Below, piece after piece: positions 45,830 to 56,139 of a stretch of 64,000 bases of DNA. A program made the translations under genes and the position numbers. Source of the stretch: Dryocosmus kuriphilus (Eukaryota; Arthropoda; Insecta; Hymenoptera; Cynipidae). A model generated the notes under the pieces. That model was not told the origin of the DNA. It saw nothing but the letters and a program-made list of their open reading frames with translations, and ran no database searches. The stretch lies in NCBI GenBank assembly GCA_038277395.1, contig CM076189.1:86603421-86667420 (forward strand), in the 5' to 3' direction. How positions within the stretch are numbered: position 1 is the stretch's first letter; each line of letters begins with the position of its first letter.

Positions 45830-46400
45830 GGGGGGGGGGGGGGGGGGGCAAAGCGTAAAAGAAATGACCATTCCAGTTTACCGTGAATGCATTAATTGCG
45901 ACAGAATATGGACCATTTTTCCAAGACACGTAGTTACGGCATTTTGTATTTGCTCTGCTGGCGAAAAGGTCGATATCAGGATAACCGAAAGCTTTCCAGA
46001 GTATCTCAAATGTTTCTCGTCATAAGCTATACTCGGCTTCATCCTCTACTCGTTGCGACATGTCGTCTCCGACCGTATTTCCTTCTGACCGGATATAAGA
46101 CGCATGAATCCACAGATTCTTATTCTCACACTAATTCCAAATATCCTTAGTAATTCTGTGCAAGTTTTTGAACTGTATACATCCCATACGTTTGACATAG
46201 GCTACGGCTGTTTACTACCTACACGTAGTAATACGTCACAGTCATTTAACTCCAAGGCAAAGCATTTCAACGCAAAGAAAGCTGCCTTTAGTTCCAAAGA
46301 GTTGATGTGAAATTGGCGTTCGTCAGACTTCCAGAACCCAAGGGTCGATTCTATGCCGCAGGCTGCATCCCAAACTAAGAAAGAGGCGTCTGAAAAAATT
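45830..46400 (-). pseudogene. DIRS RNase H and post-RH segment relic
   Basis: SDASFLVWDAACG and FHINSLELKAAFFALK (catalytic Asp and Glu of RNase H), followed by a degraded middle, ASYIRSEGNTVGDDMS, then DIDLFASRANTKCRNYVSW and AINAFTVNWNGHFFYAFP. The last two blocks are typical of animal DIRS elements. A G/C homopolymer (45831-45848) interrupts the frame after FFYA. Confidence 0.78.
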
Positions 46401-47585
46401 TATTTTATGAATCGTGGACTAGTTATGAGGTTATAAACTTGGAAAGCGTTAGACTTCCACCAGGTGAAATCCTCATGTACTTCTGAGTTCAGAGTGCTGG
46501 GGGCTTCGAAATTATCCACTATGCTTTCCAGAGCAAGGAACCTTTCTCTTTCCAAGTCCTTCATATACGTCCAACCGTATTTTACGCCTAAACAGCAGGA
46601 ATTTAAATTACCTATTAAAGAGGCAAAATCTCGAACTTTGCATTTTGTATTTACCTCAAATTTTTGTAATAACTCAGAAATATTTTTCCTTTTGTCCTCT
46701 GGCAGCAAAATTTTCATTTCAATAGAATTTAGTATCAGCCGTAAGAATTTTATTTTTTGCGATGGAGCTAACTCACTTTTCTTTTGGTTAATAATAAATC
46801 CTAATTTTTCTAAAAATTGAATTGTAAATTGAAAATTTTGTCTACATTTTTGTTCTGGGTTCTCAATTAACAGAATATCGTCCAGATAAATAATAGATGT
46901 ATACCCGCTACTTCTTAAAAGAGTCACCACCGGATCCATCACCTTCGTGATCAGGAATGGGGCTTAAATATTTTCTTGAACCTTCCGCTATGGGGATGAG
47001 ATAATAGTCATCTTTTAGATCTAGAGATGCCATAAAATAGTTTGGTTTCATGAGTTCTCGTGCTATGCGAGCATCTTCAATCTTGAAGTGCTCAGTTGAA
47101 ATATATTCATTAAGCCTTTTTAAATTTAAGATAAAACGACTTAAAACATCGGTTTTTGGGGTCAAGAAAATATTGGAGATGAATTAACCATCACATTCTG
47201 TACACCCTTTTATCGCTCCTTTTGATAATAGCTTTTTGATATTATCTTTTAACAACACCTCTTCCCTTTTCGACCAGTTTTGTTCCCTGCGTTGTATGGA
47301 TTGAGCGGGAGGGATGTCAAAATGAATGACATAACCTTCAAGCCATTTTAATACGAATCTGCCTGAAAAATATTCTTTCCAGGCTGATACAAAATGGTTG
47401 AGACGACCTGGTGATGAAATTACCGAAGGGTTTGCGGACGCTTCTGGTAAGGGAGACCCGCTGGTCGACTCAAATTCGGCTTCCGATAAGAGGATGGCTT
47501 CGGCTGATATGGAGTTTTTGTCTGCCCACTTGTTTCGGTCCGCCGATATGGTGGCTGATGAGTTGGGCCTTTTAAGTTTTTTCAT
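46400..47585 (-). pseudogene. DIRS reverse transcriptase relic
   Basis: GRLNHFVSAWKEYF and RFVLKWLEGYVIHF (47400-47290) form the N-terminal extension. KGAIKGCTE leads into VLSRFILNLKRLNEYI and NYFMASLDLKDDYYLIPI (the first catalytic Asp is in SLDLKDDYY). After a frameshift near 46940, SIIYLDDILLIENPEQKC carries the intact catalytic YLDD, then FIINQKKSELAPSQKIKFL. Stop at about 47186-47184. Confidence 0.85.
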
Positions 47586-47981
47586 GGTTTCGGTAGCGAT
47601 GGACGTGATTGGGACTCTTTTTCACTGTTTTAAATCGTTGGATGCTTTTTCCAATGATTTTGCTTTCTTCAGCATTTAAGCCATGTCTTTATTAAATATC
47701 CACTTGCCCGCTTTTGCATTGATTAAAGCTGCTATAATCGTTAAATTTAAATTAAAAATTATAATTGGACATCTAGTTAATGTTTACTCTCGTTGTAGAT
47801 CCACCAGCAAGCGTGCGGTATCGCTTAGAGTAGCAATAAGCGGTACTCTATCGACTTCCTCTTTTTTGGATAAATTGGTCAACAAGGGCCCTAAGGCCGA
47901 CAAACAAATTGCTACTTTCTGTTGTTTTTTTCGTTATTTTTGTATCTCTTTTTACTATAGGTTCCAAAACAGAGACTTTTA

Positions 47982-48558
47982 GGTGAGCATTGAGCTTGGG
48001 GGCTCAAGCTGCTTCCAATTTTCAGGAATTATATACATTTGAAGCAAATCCTTGATTTCCTCCTTTGGCAATCCTTTTTCCAAGATTCCTTCCCACCGAA
48101 CAAAGATGTCGTTGAGGATTGATGAAGCCTTTTGTGTGTCAGGATCTAACACTTTTCGAATGAACTCGGGGAGCTTTGGAACCAGAATTACAGAAAGGTC
48201 CTCTGTCTTATTTTCTGGAAGACTAGCGACTTCTTCCGGTATATCTGAACTTCTCGTTTCCACAATCTTGTAGGTATTATCTTCTGTATTTACTCGAGAT
48301 TTACTCCGCATCCTTATTCGGTGGACTCTCGCGAGCGGTCTCGGCGTGAGTACCGTTCATAAAGTTGAGATGAACCACTGCTGCTTGACCTGTATCGATG
48401 ATGTTGCGAAGAGTGACTATGTGATCTACTCGTATGCCTTCTTGGAGATCGACTGCGAGAAAAGCGTCTACGTCGATTCCACAATCGACTTCGTAAGCGT
48501 TGTGCGTAATTTTTCCTTTGAATTTCTACGCAATAGCTGTATCGTGACGTCTCGTAAC
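47982..48558 (-). pseudogene. DIRS ORF1, exon 2
   Basis: Starts at 48558 right after a canonical acceptor (ttgtcccttacag) and reads an arginine/serine-rich stretch (RSRLWNRRRRFSRSRSPRRH) to a stop at 48316-48314. The protein continues in another frame from 48311 (SKSRVNTEDNTYKIVETRSS, LPKLPEFIRKVL-like, IPENWKQLEPP) to 47982. A 1-2-base indel near 48320 explains the switch. Further gag-like remnants lie between 47980 and 47590 (KVAICLSALGPLLTNL, FNKDMA). RS-rich first ORFs are usual in DIRS elements. Confidence 0.72.
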
Positions 48559-48938
48559 CTGTAAGGGACAAAAATCAATTACTTTATTAAGGGAACTTGA
48601 TCCTTCATGGAGTGAATTTATTCTTTTTTGCAAGAACTTGCTACTTCCTAAGGAACTTTGTCCCTTTATTGAGGGAACTTGTTCCCTTTTGAGGGAAAAC
48701 TTGGTTCTTTTTAAGGAAAGCTTGTTCCTTTTTAAGGAAAGCTTGTTCCTTTTTTAAGGAAAACTTGTTGCTATTTTAAGGAAAGCTTGTTCCATTATTG
48801 AGGAAGCCTTGTTCGTTATTAAGGAAAAATTGTTCCATAATTTGGGGAAAGCTTGCCCCCTGATTGAGAAAGCTTGTTCCACCCTCGATGAAATAATATG
48901 TGGACAAGCTGAAAAGAAGATATTGATTTCATACTTAC
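48559..48938 (-). other. Probable spliceosomal intron in DIRS ORF1
   Basis: Donor GTAAGTAT (complement of 48931-48938) and acceptor ttgtcccttacag (ending 48559) bound 380 bp. Joining 48939 to 48558 keeps the frame: AAAAAC-C|GT-TAC gives Asn-Arg-Tyr. The intron contains the whole 'aaggaaagcttgttcctt' minisatellite. Both splice sites are near consensus. Expression is unproven. Confidence 0.7.
48590..48890. repeat. ~27-bp minisatellite with palindromic core
   Basis: About ten imperfect units of 'aaggaaagcttgttccttt' type at 24-28-bp spacing, clearest at 48690-48800. The unit is itself nearly self-complementary (aaggaa-agctt-gttcctt). Confidence 0.8.
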
Positions 48939-49056
48939 GGTTTTTCTTCAAGCGTTGGAGTTCCCGTTCTTTTTCCCTCAACTTTCTTTTTAAAACGGTT
49001 AAATCTTCCCTTGTCTTTCTTTCCTTTTTATCTTTCCAGTAATCGTTTCTTCCCAT
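48939..49056 (-). CDS. DIRS ORF1, exon 1: charged coiled-coil start
   Basis: ATG at 49056 opens 39 codons plus one base (MGRNDYWKDKKERKTRED, then LKRKLREKERELQRLKKN), a highly charged helix with leucines at heptad-like spacing, ending exactly at the GTAAGTAT donor. An upstream in-frame ATG at 49116 exists, but the one at 49056 begins the charged segment. I assign it to the DIRS element because the splice joins it in frame to the RS-rich segment. It could instead be a host exon onto which the element landed. Confidence 0.6.
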
Positions 49057-49230
49057 TTTGAATTCTTTTAAGAAATTTTTGGAGTTCAATATAACGATGT
49101 GGCATTCCTTCGGCACAAGGAAAAAGAATGCTCGGAAATGGACCGAGCGAAGGAACTAGGACCACCGAGTGGAACAGGGGGGGGGCGGAATTATCAAAAA
49201 ATAAATTTAAAAAACATATATATATATATA

Positions 49231-49660
49231 AAGGGTGAGTCATTTTAATTTAACCAGTCAATTATTTCGTTAACCATAAGGGTAGGAGAAAAATGCTTAG
49301 GACAAAAATTGTAGGTTACAGAGGGGTCCAACTGACGGTGACCTTGCCCTTGACCTTTAGTTCAAGGATCAATGTCATTTGAAGGTCATCTTTCGTTTTT
49401 TGAATAGAAACCCCTATTTTTTACTTCAGATTCTGAAAGAGCGAGAAATTTTACGTTAAGATATGTGCCCATGTTTAGAGGTGAAAGTGACGCGTATGGG
49501 TCAAAATTCCTGCTAAAGAGTCAGCATTGAGGTGGGAGAACCTTGGCCGGGGTCGTTTTGTGAAAATAAACCTTTACAACGTTTGTTCGGTTTGTTGGAG
49601 GTTACTTTGTTATGACCTTGGATTTGACCTTCACCAATACGTTCAAGGTCATTTCAAGGT
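49231..49660 (+). repeat. Left terminal inverted repeat
   Basis: About 430 bp matching, inverted, the sequence from 50575 to 50950 plus the terminal ~45 bp at 55056-55101. It contains 'ttgaaggtca', 'tcaaggatcaatgtcatttg', 'cttcagattctgaaagagcg' and, near 49640, two AGGTCA half-sites separated by TTTCA. Confidence 0.85.
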
Positions 49661-49809
49661 CAATTTTACGTCTTATTCATAATTCAAAAGAATACAGAAT
49701 TTTTAAGAGTAATTCTGGTAAGAATCAACTGCTTCAGAACCTGTGAGCTTCTAATGACCTTGAACGTATGGGTGAAGGTCAAGTCCAAGGTTCTAAAAAT
49801 AAATGGTGA

Positions 49810-50362
49810 AATACCATACTGGTCTGATCAGAATCCTCACTGGTACAGACCAGTGGATAATTAACATCGATGGAGTGTAAATGTTTGGTGTGGAATAATT
49901 AATGGTTATCTCATCGGGACATTCTTTTTCGAAGCAAATGTAAATTCATATGTCTTTTTAGAGCTTTTAAGGGATCATCTTCCACTTCTACTTCAAGATG
50001 TGGATCCTGAAACTAGGCGCAGAATGTGGATACAACCTGATGGTGCACCAGCACATTATGCTCGAATTATGCAAGCGTTTGTAAATGCTCACTACCGAGA
50101 TAGGTGGATTGGAAGAGCTGGTCCAGTTAGTTGGCCTCCACGATCACCTGACTTAACTTCTCCAGATTTTTTTCTTTGGGGATACTTAAAAAATACTGTG
50201 TATGCCGAAGCACCCGCAACACGGCAGAATATGATACAAAGGATTAGAGTTGAGTGTACAGAAATTCCTAGAGAAGTCTTACTGCGTAAAGTTGAAAGTT
50301 TTGAACAGAGGCTCAGGCAGTGCCTTGAAGTAAATGGCAATAACTTCGAGCAAAACCGATAA
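49810..50362 (+). pseudogene. Tc1/mariner-type transposase, C-terminal part
   Basis: One frame reads from about 49815 (GEIPYWSDQNPHWYRPVDN), through a TAA at about 49861, then RWSVNVWCGIINGYLIG, LLRDHLPLLLQDV, WIQPDGAPAHYAR and SWPPRSPDLTSPDFFLWGYL to a stop at about 50360. Asp residues in QPDGAP and TSPDFF are 41 residues apart (36 to the earlier SPD), which would fit the DD41D group of Tc1/mariner. The N-terminal DNA-binding domain and first catalytic region are missing, so it is an internally deleted derivative. Confidence 0.85.
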
Positions 50363-50574
50363 TAGTAATACCATCGAGCAAAACCGATAATAAATTATTT
50401 CTTTTCATTGTTTCATTATTAATTGTGAGAGGCAAGGGGACTCACCTTAATAAAGCACCCCGGATCGTGAGAGGCAAGGGGACTCACGTTAATAAAGCAC
50501 CCCAAAGGGAGTCGAGCCTACTACGTCCTCGTCGTTACTCCTGGGTTATGCTAAAAGTAGGGGCTATCATTTAA
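50363..50574 (+). repeat. Transposase 3' flank with 36-bp duplication
   Basis: 'gtgagaggcaaggggactca' plus 'ttaataaagcacccc' occurs twice in tandem (about 50425-50462 and 50466-50503), each with an AATAAA that could act as a polyadenylation signal. 'gagcaaaaccgataata' is also duplicated just after the stop. Confidence 0.7.
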
Positions 50575-50950
50575 AAAACATACATGTATGGATGAAGGTC
50601 AAATCCAAGGTCATAACAATGTAACCTCCAACAAATCGAACAACTGTTGTAAAGGTTTATTTTCACAAAACGACCCCCGGTCCAGGTTCGCCCACCTCGA
50701 TGCTGACTCCTTTAGCAGGAATTTTGACCCATACGCGTCACTTTTACCTCTAAACGTGGGCACATAACTTAACGTAAAATTTCTCGCTCTTTCAGAATCT
50801 GAAGTAAAAAATAGGGGTTTCTATTCAAAAAACGAAAGATGACCTTCAAATGACATTGATCCTTGACCTCAAGGTCAAGGGCAAGGTCACCATCTGTTGG
50901 CCCCCTCTGTAACCTACAATTTTTGTGCTAAACATTTTTCTCCTACCCTT
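50575..50950 (-). repeat. Right terminal inverted repeat, innermost full copy
   Basis: Complement of the left repeat, including its inner part (aatcgaacaactgttgtaaa; tgtaacctccaacaaatcg) that is absent from all other units. It contains 'cttgacctcaaggtcaaggg' followed by 'caaggtcacc', that is AGGTCA, AGGGCA and AGGTCA in direct repeat with no spacer. Confidence 0.85.
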
Positions 50951-53900
50951 ATGGTTAAAAAATGTTGTGAAGGTTTATTTTCACAAAACGACCCCCGGCC
51001 CAGGTTCTCCCACCTCAATGCTGACTCTTTAGCAGTAGTCTTGACCCATACACGTCAATTTTACCTCTAAACATGGGTACATATCTCAACGTAAAATTTC
51101 TCGCTCTTTCAGAATTTGAGGTAAAAAATAGGGGTTTCTATTCAAAAAACGAAAGATGACCTTCAAATGACATTGATCCTTGACCTCAATGTCAAGGGCA
51201 AGGTCACCTTCAGTTGGCCCCCTCTGTAACCTACAATTTTTGTGCTAAACATTTTTCTCCTACCCTTATGGTTAAAAAATGTTGTGAAGGTTTATTTTCA
51301 CAAAACGACCCCCGGCCCAGGTTCTCCCACCTCAATGCTGACTCTTTAGCAGGAATTTTGACCCATACGCGTCAATTTTACCTCTAAACATGGGTACATA
51401 TCTCAACGTAAAATTTCTCGCTCTTTCAGAATTTGAGGTAAAAAATAGGGGTTTCTATTCAAAAAACGAAAGATGACCTTCAAATGACATTGATCCTTGA
51501 CCTCAATGTCAAGGGCAAGGTCACCTTCAGTTGGCCCCCTCTGTAACCTAAAATTTTTGTGCTAAACATTTTTCTCCTACCCTTATGGTTAAAAAATGTT
51601 GTGAAGGTTTATTTTCACAAAACGACCCCCGGCCCAGGTTCTCCCACCTCAATGCTGACTCTTTAGCAGGAATTTTGACCCATACGCGTCAATTTTACCT
51701 CTAAACATGGGTACATATCTCAACGTAAAATTTCTCGCTCTTTCAGAATTTGAGGTAAAAAATAGGGGTTTCTATTCAAAAAACGAAAGATGACCTTCAA
51801 ATGACATTGATCCTTGACCTCAATGTCAAGGGCAAGGTCACCTTCAGTTGGCCCCCTCTGTAACCTAAAATTTTTGTGCTAAACATTTTTCTCCTACCCT
51901 TATGGTTAAAAAATGTTGTGAAGGTTTATTTTCACAAAAACGACCCCCGGCCCAGGTTCTCCCACCTCAATGCTGACTCTTTAGCAGTAATCTTGACCCA
52001 TACACGTCAATTTTACCTCTAAACATGGGTACATATCTCAACGTAAAATTTCTCGCTCTTTCAGAATTTGAGGTAAAAAATAGGGGGTTCTATTCAAAAA
52101 ACGAAAGATGACCTTCAAATGACATTGATCCTTGACCTCAATGTCAAGGGCAAGTCACCATCTATTGGCCCCCTCTGTAACCTACAATTTTTGTGCTAAA
52201 CATTTTTCTCCAATAAGGGCAAGGTCACCATGGCCCCCTACCCTTATGGTTAAAAAATGTTGTGAAGGTTTATTTTCACAAAACGACCCCCGGCCCAGGT
52301 TCTCCCACCTCAATGCTGACTCTTTAGCAGTAATCTTGACCCATACACGTCAATTTTACCTCTAAACATGGGTACATATCTCAACGTAAAATTTCTCGCT
52401 CTTTCAGAATTTGAGGTAAAAAATAGGGGTTTCTATTCAAAAAACGAAAGATGACCTTCAAATGACATTGATCCTTGACCTCAATGTCAAGGGCAAGGTC
52501 ACCATCTGTTGGCCCCCTCTGTAACCTACAATTTTTGTGCTAAACATTTTTCTCCTACCCTTATGGTTAAAAAATGTTGTGAAGGTTTATTTTCACAAAA
52601 CGACCCCCGGCCCAGGTTCTCCCACCTCAATGCTGACTCTTTAGCAGTAATCTTGACCCATACACGTCAATTTTACCTCTAAACATGGGTACATATCTCA
52701 ACGTAAAATTTCTCGCTCTTTCAGAATTTGAGGTAAAAATAGGGGTTTCTATTCAAAAAACGAAAGATGACCTTCAAATGACATTGATCCTTGACCTCAA
52801 GGTCAAGGGCAAGGTCACCATCTGTTGGCCCCCTCTGTAACCTACAATTTTTGTGCTAAACATTTTTCTCCTACCCTTATGGTTAAAAAATGTTGTGAAG
52901 GTTTATTTTCACAAAACGACCCCCGGCCCAGGTTCTCCCACCTCAATGCTGACTCTTTAGCAGTAATCTTGACCCATACACGTCAATTTTACCTCTAAAC
53001 ATGGGTACATATCTCAACGTAAAATTTCTCGCTCTTTCAGAATTTGAGGTAAAAAATAGGGGTTTCTATTCAAAAAACGAAAGATGACCTTCAAATGACA
53101 TTGATCCTTGACCTCAATGTCAAGGGCAAGGTCACCTTCAGTTGGCCCCCTCTGTAACCTACAATTTTTGTGCTAAACATTTTTCTCCTACCCTTATGGT
53201 TAAAAAATGTTGTGAAGGTTTATTTTCACAAAACGACCCCCGGCCCAGGTTCTCCCGCCTCAATGCTGACTCTTTAGCAGGAATTTTGACCCATACGCGT
53301 CAATTTTACCTCTAAACATGGGTACATATCTCAACGTAAAATTTCTCGCTCTTTCAGAATTTGAGGTAAAAAATAGGGGTTTCTATTCAAAAAACGAAAG
53401 ATGACCTTCAAATGACATTGATCCTTGACCTCAATGTCAAGGGCAAGGTCACCTTCAGTTGGCCCCCTCTGTAACCTAAAATTTTTGTGCTAAACATTTT
53501 TCTCCTACCCTTATGGTTAAAAAATGTTGTGAAGGTTTATTTTCACAAAACGACCCCCGGCCCAGGTTCTCCCACCTCAATGCTGACTCTTTAGCAGTAA
53601 TCTTGACCCATACACGTCAATTTTACCTCTAAACATGGGTACATATCTCAACGTAAAATTTCTCGCTCTTTCAGAATTTGAGGTAAAAAATAGGGGGTTC
53701 TATTCAAAAAACGAAAGATGACCTTCAAATGACATTGATCCTTGACCTCAATGTCAAGGGCAAGGTCACCATCTATTGGCCCCCTCTGTAACCTACAATT
53801 TTTGTGCTAAACATTTTTCTCCTACCCTTATGGTTAAAAAATGTTGTGAAGGTTTATTTTCACAAAACGACCCCCGGCCCAGGTTCTCCCACCTCAATGC

Positions 53901-55055
53901 TGACTCTTTAGCAGTAATCTTGACCCATACACGTCAATTTTACCTCTAAACATGGGTACATATCTCAACGTAAAATTTCTCGCTCTTTCAGAATTTGAGG
54001 TAAAAAATAGGGGTTTCTATTCAAAAAACGAAAGATGACCTTCAAATGACATTGATCCTTGACCTCAATGTCAAGGGCAAGGTCACCATCTGTTGGCCCC
54101 CTCTGTAACCTACAATTTTTGTGCTAAACATTTTTCTCCTACCCTTATGGTTAAAAAATGTTGTGAAGGTTTATTTTCACAAAACGACCCCCGGCCCAGG
54201 TTCTCCCTGACCTCAATGCTGACTCTTTAGCAGTAATCTTGACCCATACACGTCAATTTTACCTCTAAACATGGGTACATATCTCAACGTAAAATTTCTC
54301 GCTCTTTCAGAATTTGAGGTAAAAAATAGGGGTTTCTATTCAAAAAACGAAAGATGACCTTCAAATGACATTGATCCTTGACCTCAAGGTCAAGGGCAAG
54401 GTCACCATCTGTTGGCCCCCTCTGTAACCTACAATTTTTGTGCTAAACATTTTTCTCCTACCCTTATGGTTAAAAAATGTTGTGAAGGTTTATTTTCACA
54501 AAACGACCCCCGGCCCAGGTTCTCCCACCTCAATGCTGACTCTTTAGCAGTAATCTTGACCCATACACGTCAATTTTACCTCTAAACATGGGTACATATC
54601 TCAACGTAAAATTTCTCGCTCTTTCAGAATTTGAGGTAAAAAATAGGGGTTTCTATTCAAAAAACGAAAGATGACCTTCAAATGACATTGATCCTTGACC
54701 TCAATGTCAAGGGCAAGGTCACCTTCAGTTGGCCCCCTCTGTAACCTACAATTTTTGCCCTAAACATTTTTCTCCTACCCTTATGGTTAACAAATTTTGC
54801 AAAGGTTTATTTTCACAAAACGACCCCCGGCCCAGGTTCTCCCACCTCAATGCTGACTCTTTAGCAGGAATTTTGACCCATATGCGTCAATTTTACCTCT
54901 AAACATGGGTACATATCTCAACGTAAAATTTCTCGCTCTTTCAGAATCTGAGGTAAAAAATAGGGATTTCTATTCAAAAAACGAAAGATGACCTTCAAAT
55001 GACATTGATCCTTGACCTCACAATTTTTGTCCTAAACATTTTTCTCCTACCCTTA
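50951..55055. repeat. 317-bp satellite made from a transposon end
   Basis: Thirteen units counted from the word 'atggtta' at 50951, 51268, 51585, 51902, 52246, 52563, 52879, 53196, 53513, 53830, 54147, 54466, 54783 and 55055. Spacing is 317 except for units with small private changes (344 with a 27-bp insertion near 52216-52240; 316; 319; 272 with a deletion in the last). Units are nearly identical, with the few differences falling into recurrent variants. Each unit has several TGACCT/AGGTCA half-sites and 'ctctttcagaatttgaggta'. Non-coding. Confidence 0.93.
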
Positions 55056-55101
55056 TGGTTAACGAAATAATTGACTGGTTAAATTGAAATGACTCACCCT
55101 G

Positions 55102-55194
55102 TATATATATATATATATATATATACATACTGTAAACCTTGTGGCATATAGGGCACTGAAGCGGGGTACTACCATTAGTGATCTGAAGGAGGAG
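55102..55194. repeat. (TA)n and unique flank
   Basis: A TA run directly abuts the element's right terminus (55102-55125); another lies at its left terminus (49217-49230). No gene follows before the AT-rich satellite piece. Confidence 0.7.
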
Positions 55195-55390
55195 GCGCGA
55201 AGGTTAATTTAATAATTCGACAATTTTATATTTTTGCGAATTAAAAAAATGTATGGAAAAATAATGATGCATTAATTTTATAATTAGTAAATTGTATAAT
55301 TCGTAAACTTAATAAAGCGGAAAACTATAATTTCGGATATTTTTGAATTCTTTATTTGTTTAACTGTGGATTTTTATTTTTCTGTAATTA
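55195..55390. repeat. Fragment of the AT-rich satellite
   Basis: Shares 'tttcggatatttt', 'ttctttatttgt' and 'tttatttttc...taattaaragc' with 10260-10350. One partial unit only. Confidence 0.5.
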
Positions 55391-56139
55391 AGAGTTGTTA
55401 GGATCGGAGAATGAGCCACTAAAATATCGAAGAAAGTTACTAATTCGATGGTGTAAAACTGCTAACTCTTATTAAACATATATCTATTTATTCAGTGCTC
55501 TATACAATAATTAGAATAAAGGCTTAGAAATGGGAAGAGTGAGGAACAGTAAGAAAAATCGAAGAAAAAATAATTCCTTTAATGTTTGTGTATTTTCAGA
55601 AACGCTACGCAGTATTTTTTGTATATTGGCTTCAGTAAAGTAGCTTTGTGATTTTTATTTAAATTTTGTTTGATTCCAGAGTAATTGATTTGAATCCATA
55701 AATAACACTTTATATTAAGCTGACTCATTGAACACTTTTATATTCTTGATATTTAAAATTATGGTTGCGCAAAGAATTTTCATGAAATACATAAACCTCC
55801 TGTCAGGTTATATGACAGCTTGATTTCTTACTTGAAATTTGAATACCTTGTTAAATATTAGCCTTATAATTTAAATCTGAATTACAGAGACGATTAAATT
55901 AGTTAATAATGCAAGCAATATTGGATAAGAATAGTGGTGCTTTAAATCACTAGAAGTGGCGGGTAATTCTTGGCACGTTCACTCTGCAAAATCGAATCAA
56001 TAATGTCTTTGTATATATGTTACACAACATCTTTTTTAGATTAAGAATCGTCAAGATATCAATCAAAACGAATAATATTTTTTCATAAATATACAATGAA
56101 GAAATCTTATTTGCGTAGCTTGATTGTTTTAAATTAACA

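Larger units (their letters stand above)
45250..49056 (-). mobile_element. DIRS-like tyrosine-recombinase retrotransposon
   Basis: Read on the minus strand: an intron-split ORF1 with an RS-rich segment (49056-47982), DIRS-type RT (47585-46400), RNase H (46400-46150), a DLFAS-type segment after RNase H (46010-45830), and the N-terminal part of a tyrosine recombinase (about 45650-45250). This order and the RT type place it in the DIRS order, which integrates by a recombinase and not an integrase, so no target duplication is expected. The catalytic part of the recombinase was not found. Several frameshifts and stops. Confidence 0.82.
49231..55101 (+). mobile_element. Tc1/mariner-type element with amplified right end
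   Basis: The outer ends are inverted: agggtgagtcattttaattt at 49232 against the complement of the bases ending at 55100, and the match runs on for ~400 bp on the left. TA dinucleotides at 49229-49230 and 55102-55103 fit a TA target duplication. Inside are a transposase fragment (49810-50362) and then a right terminal repeat that occurs once in full (about 50575-50950) and is followed by 13 tandem copies of its outer 317 bp, the last ending in the true terminus. The outermost ~45 bp exist only at the two extreme ends. Confidence 0.88.

Noticed and set aside
46464..46820. 118-residue plus-strand frame
   Set aside because: Antisense shadow of the DIRS reverse transcriptase, whose minus-strand frame carries YLDD.
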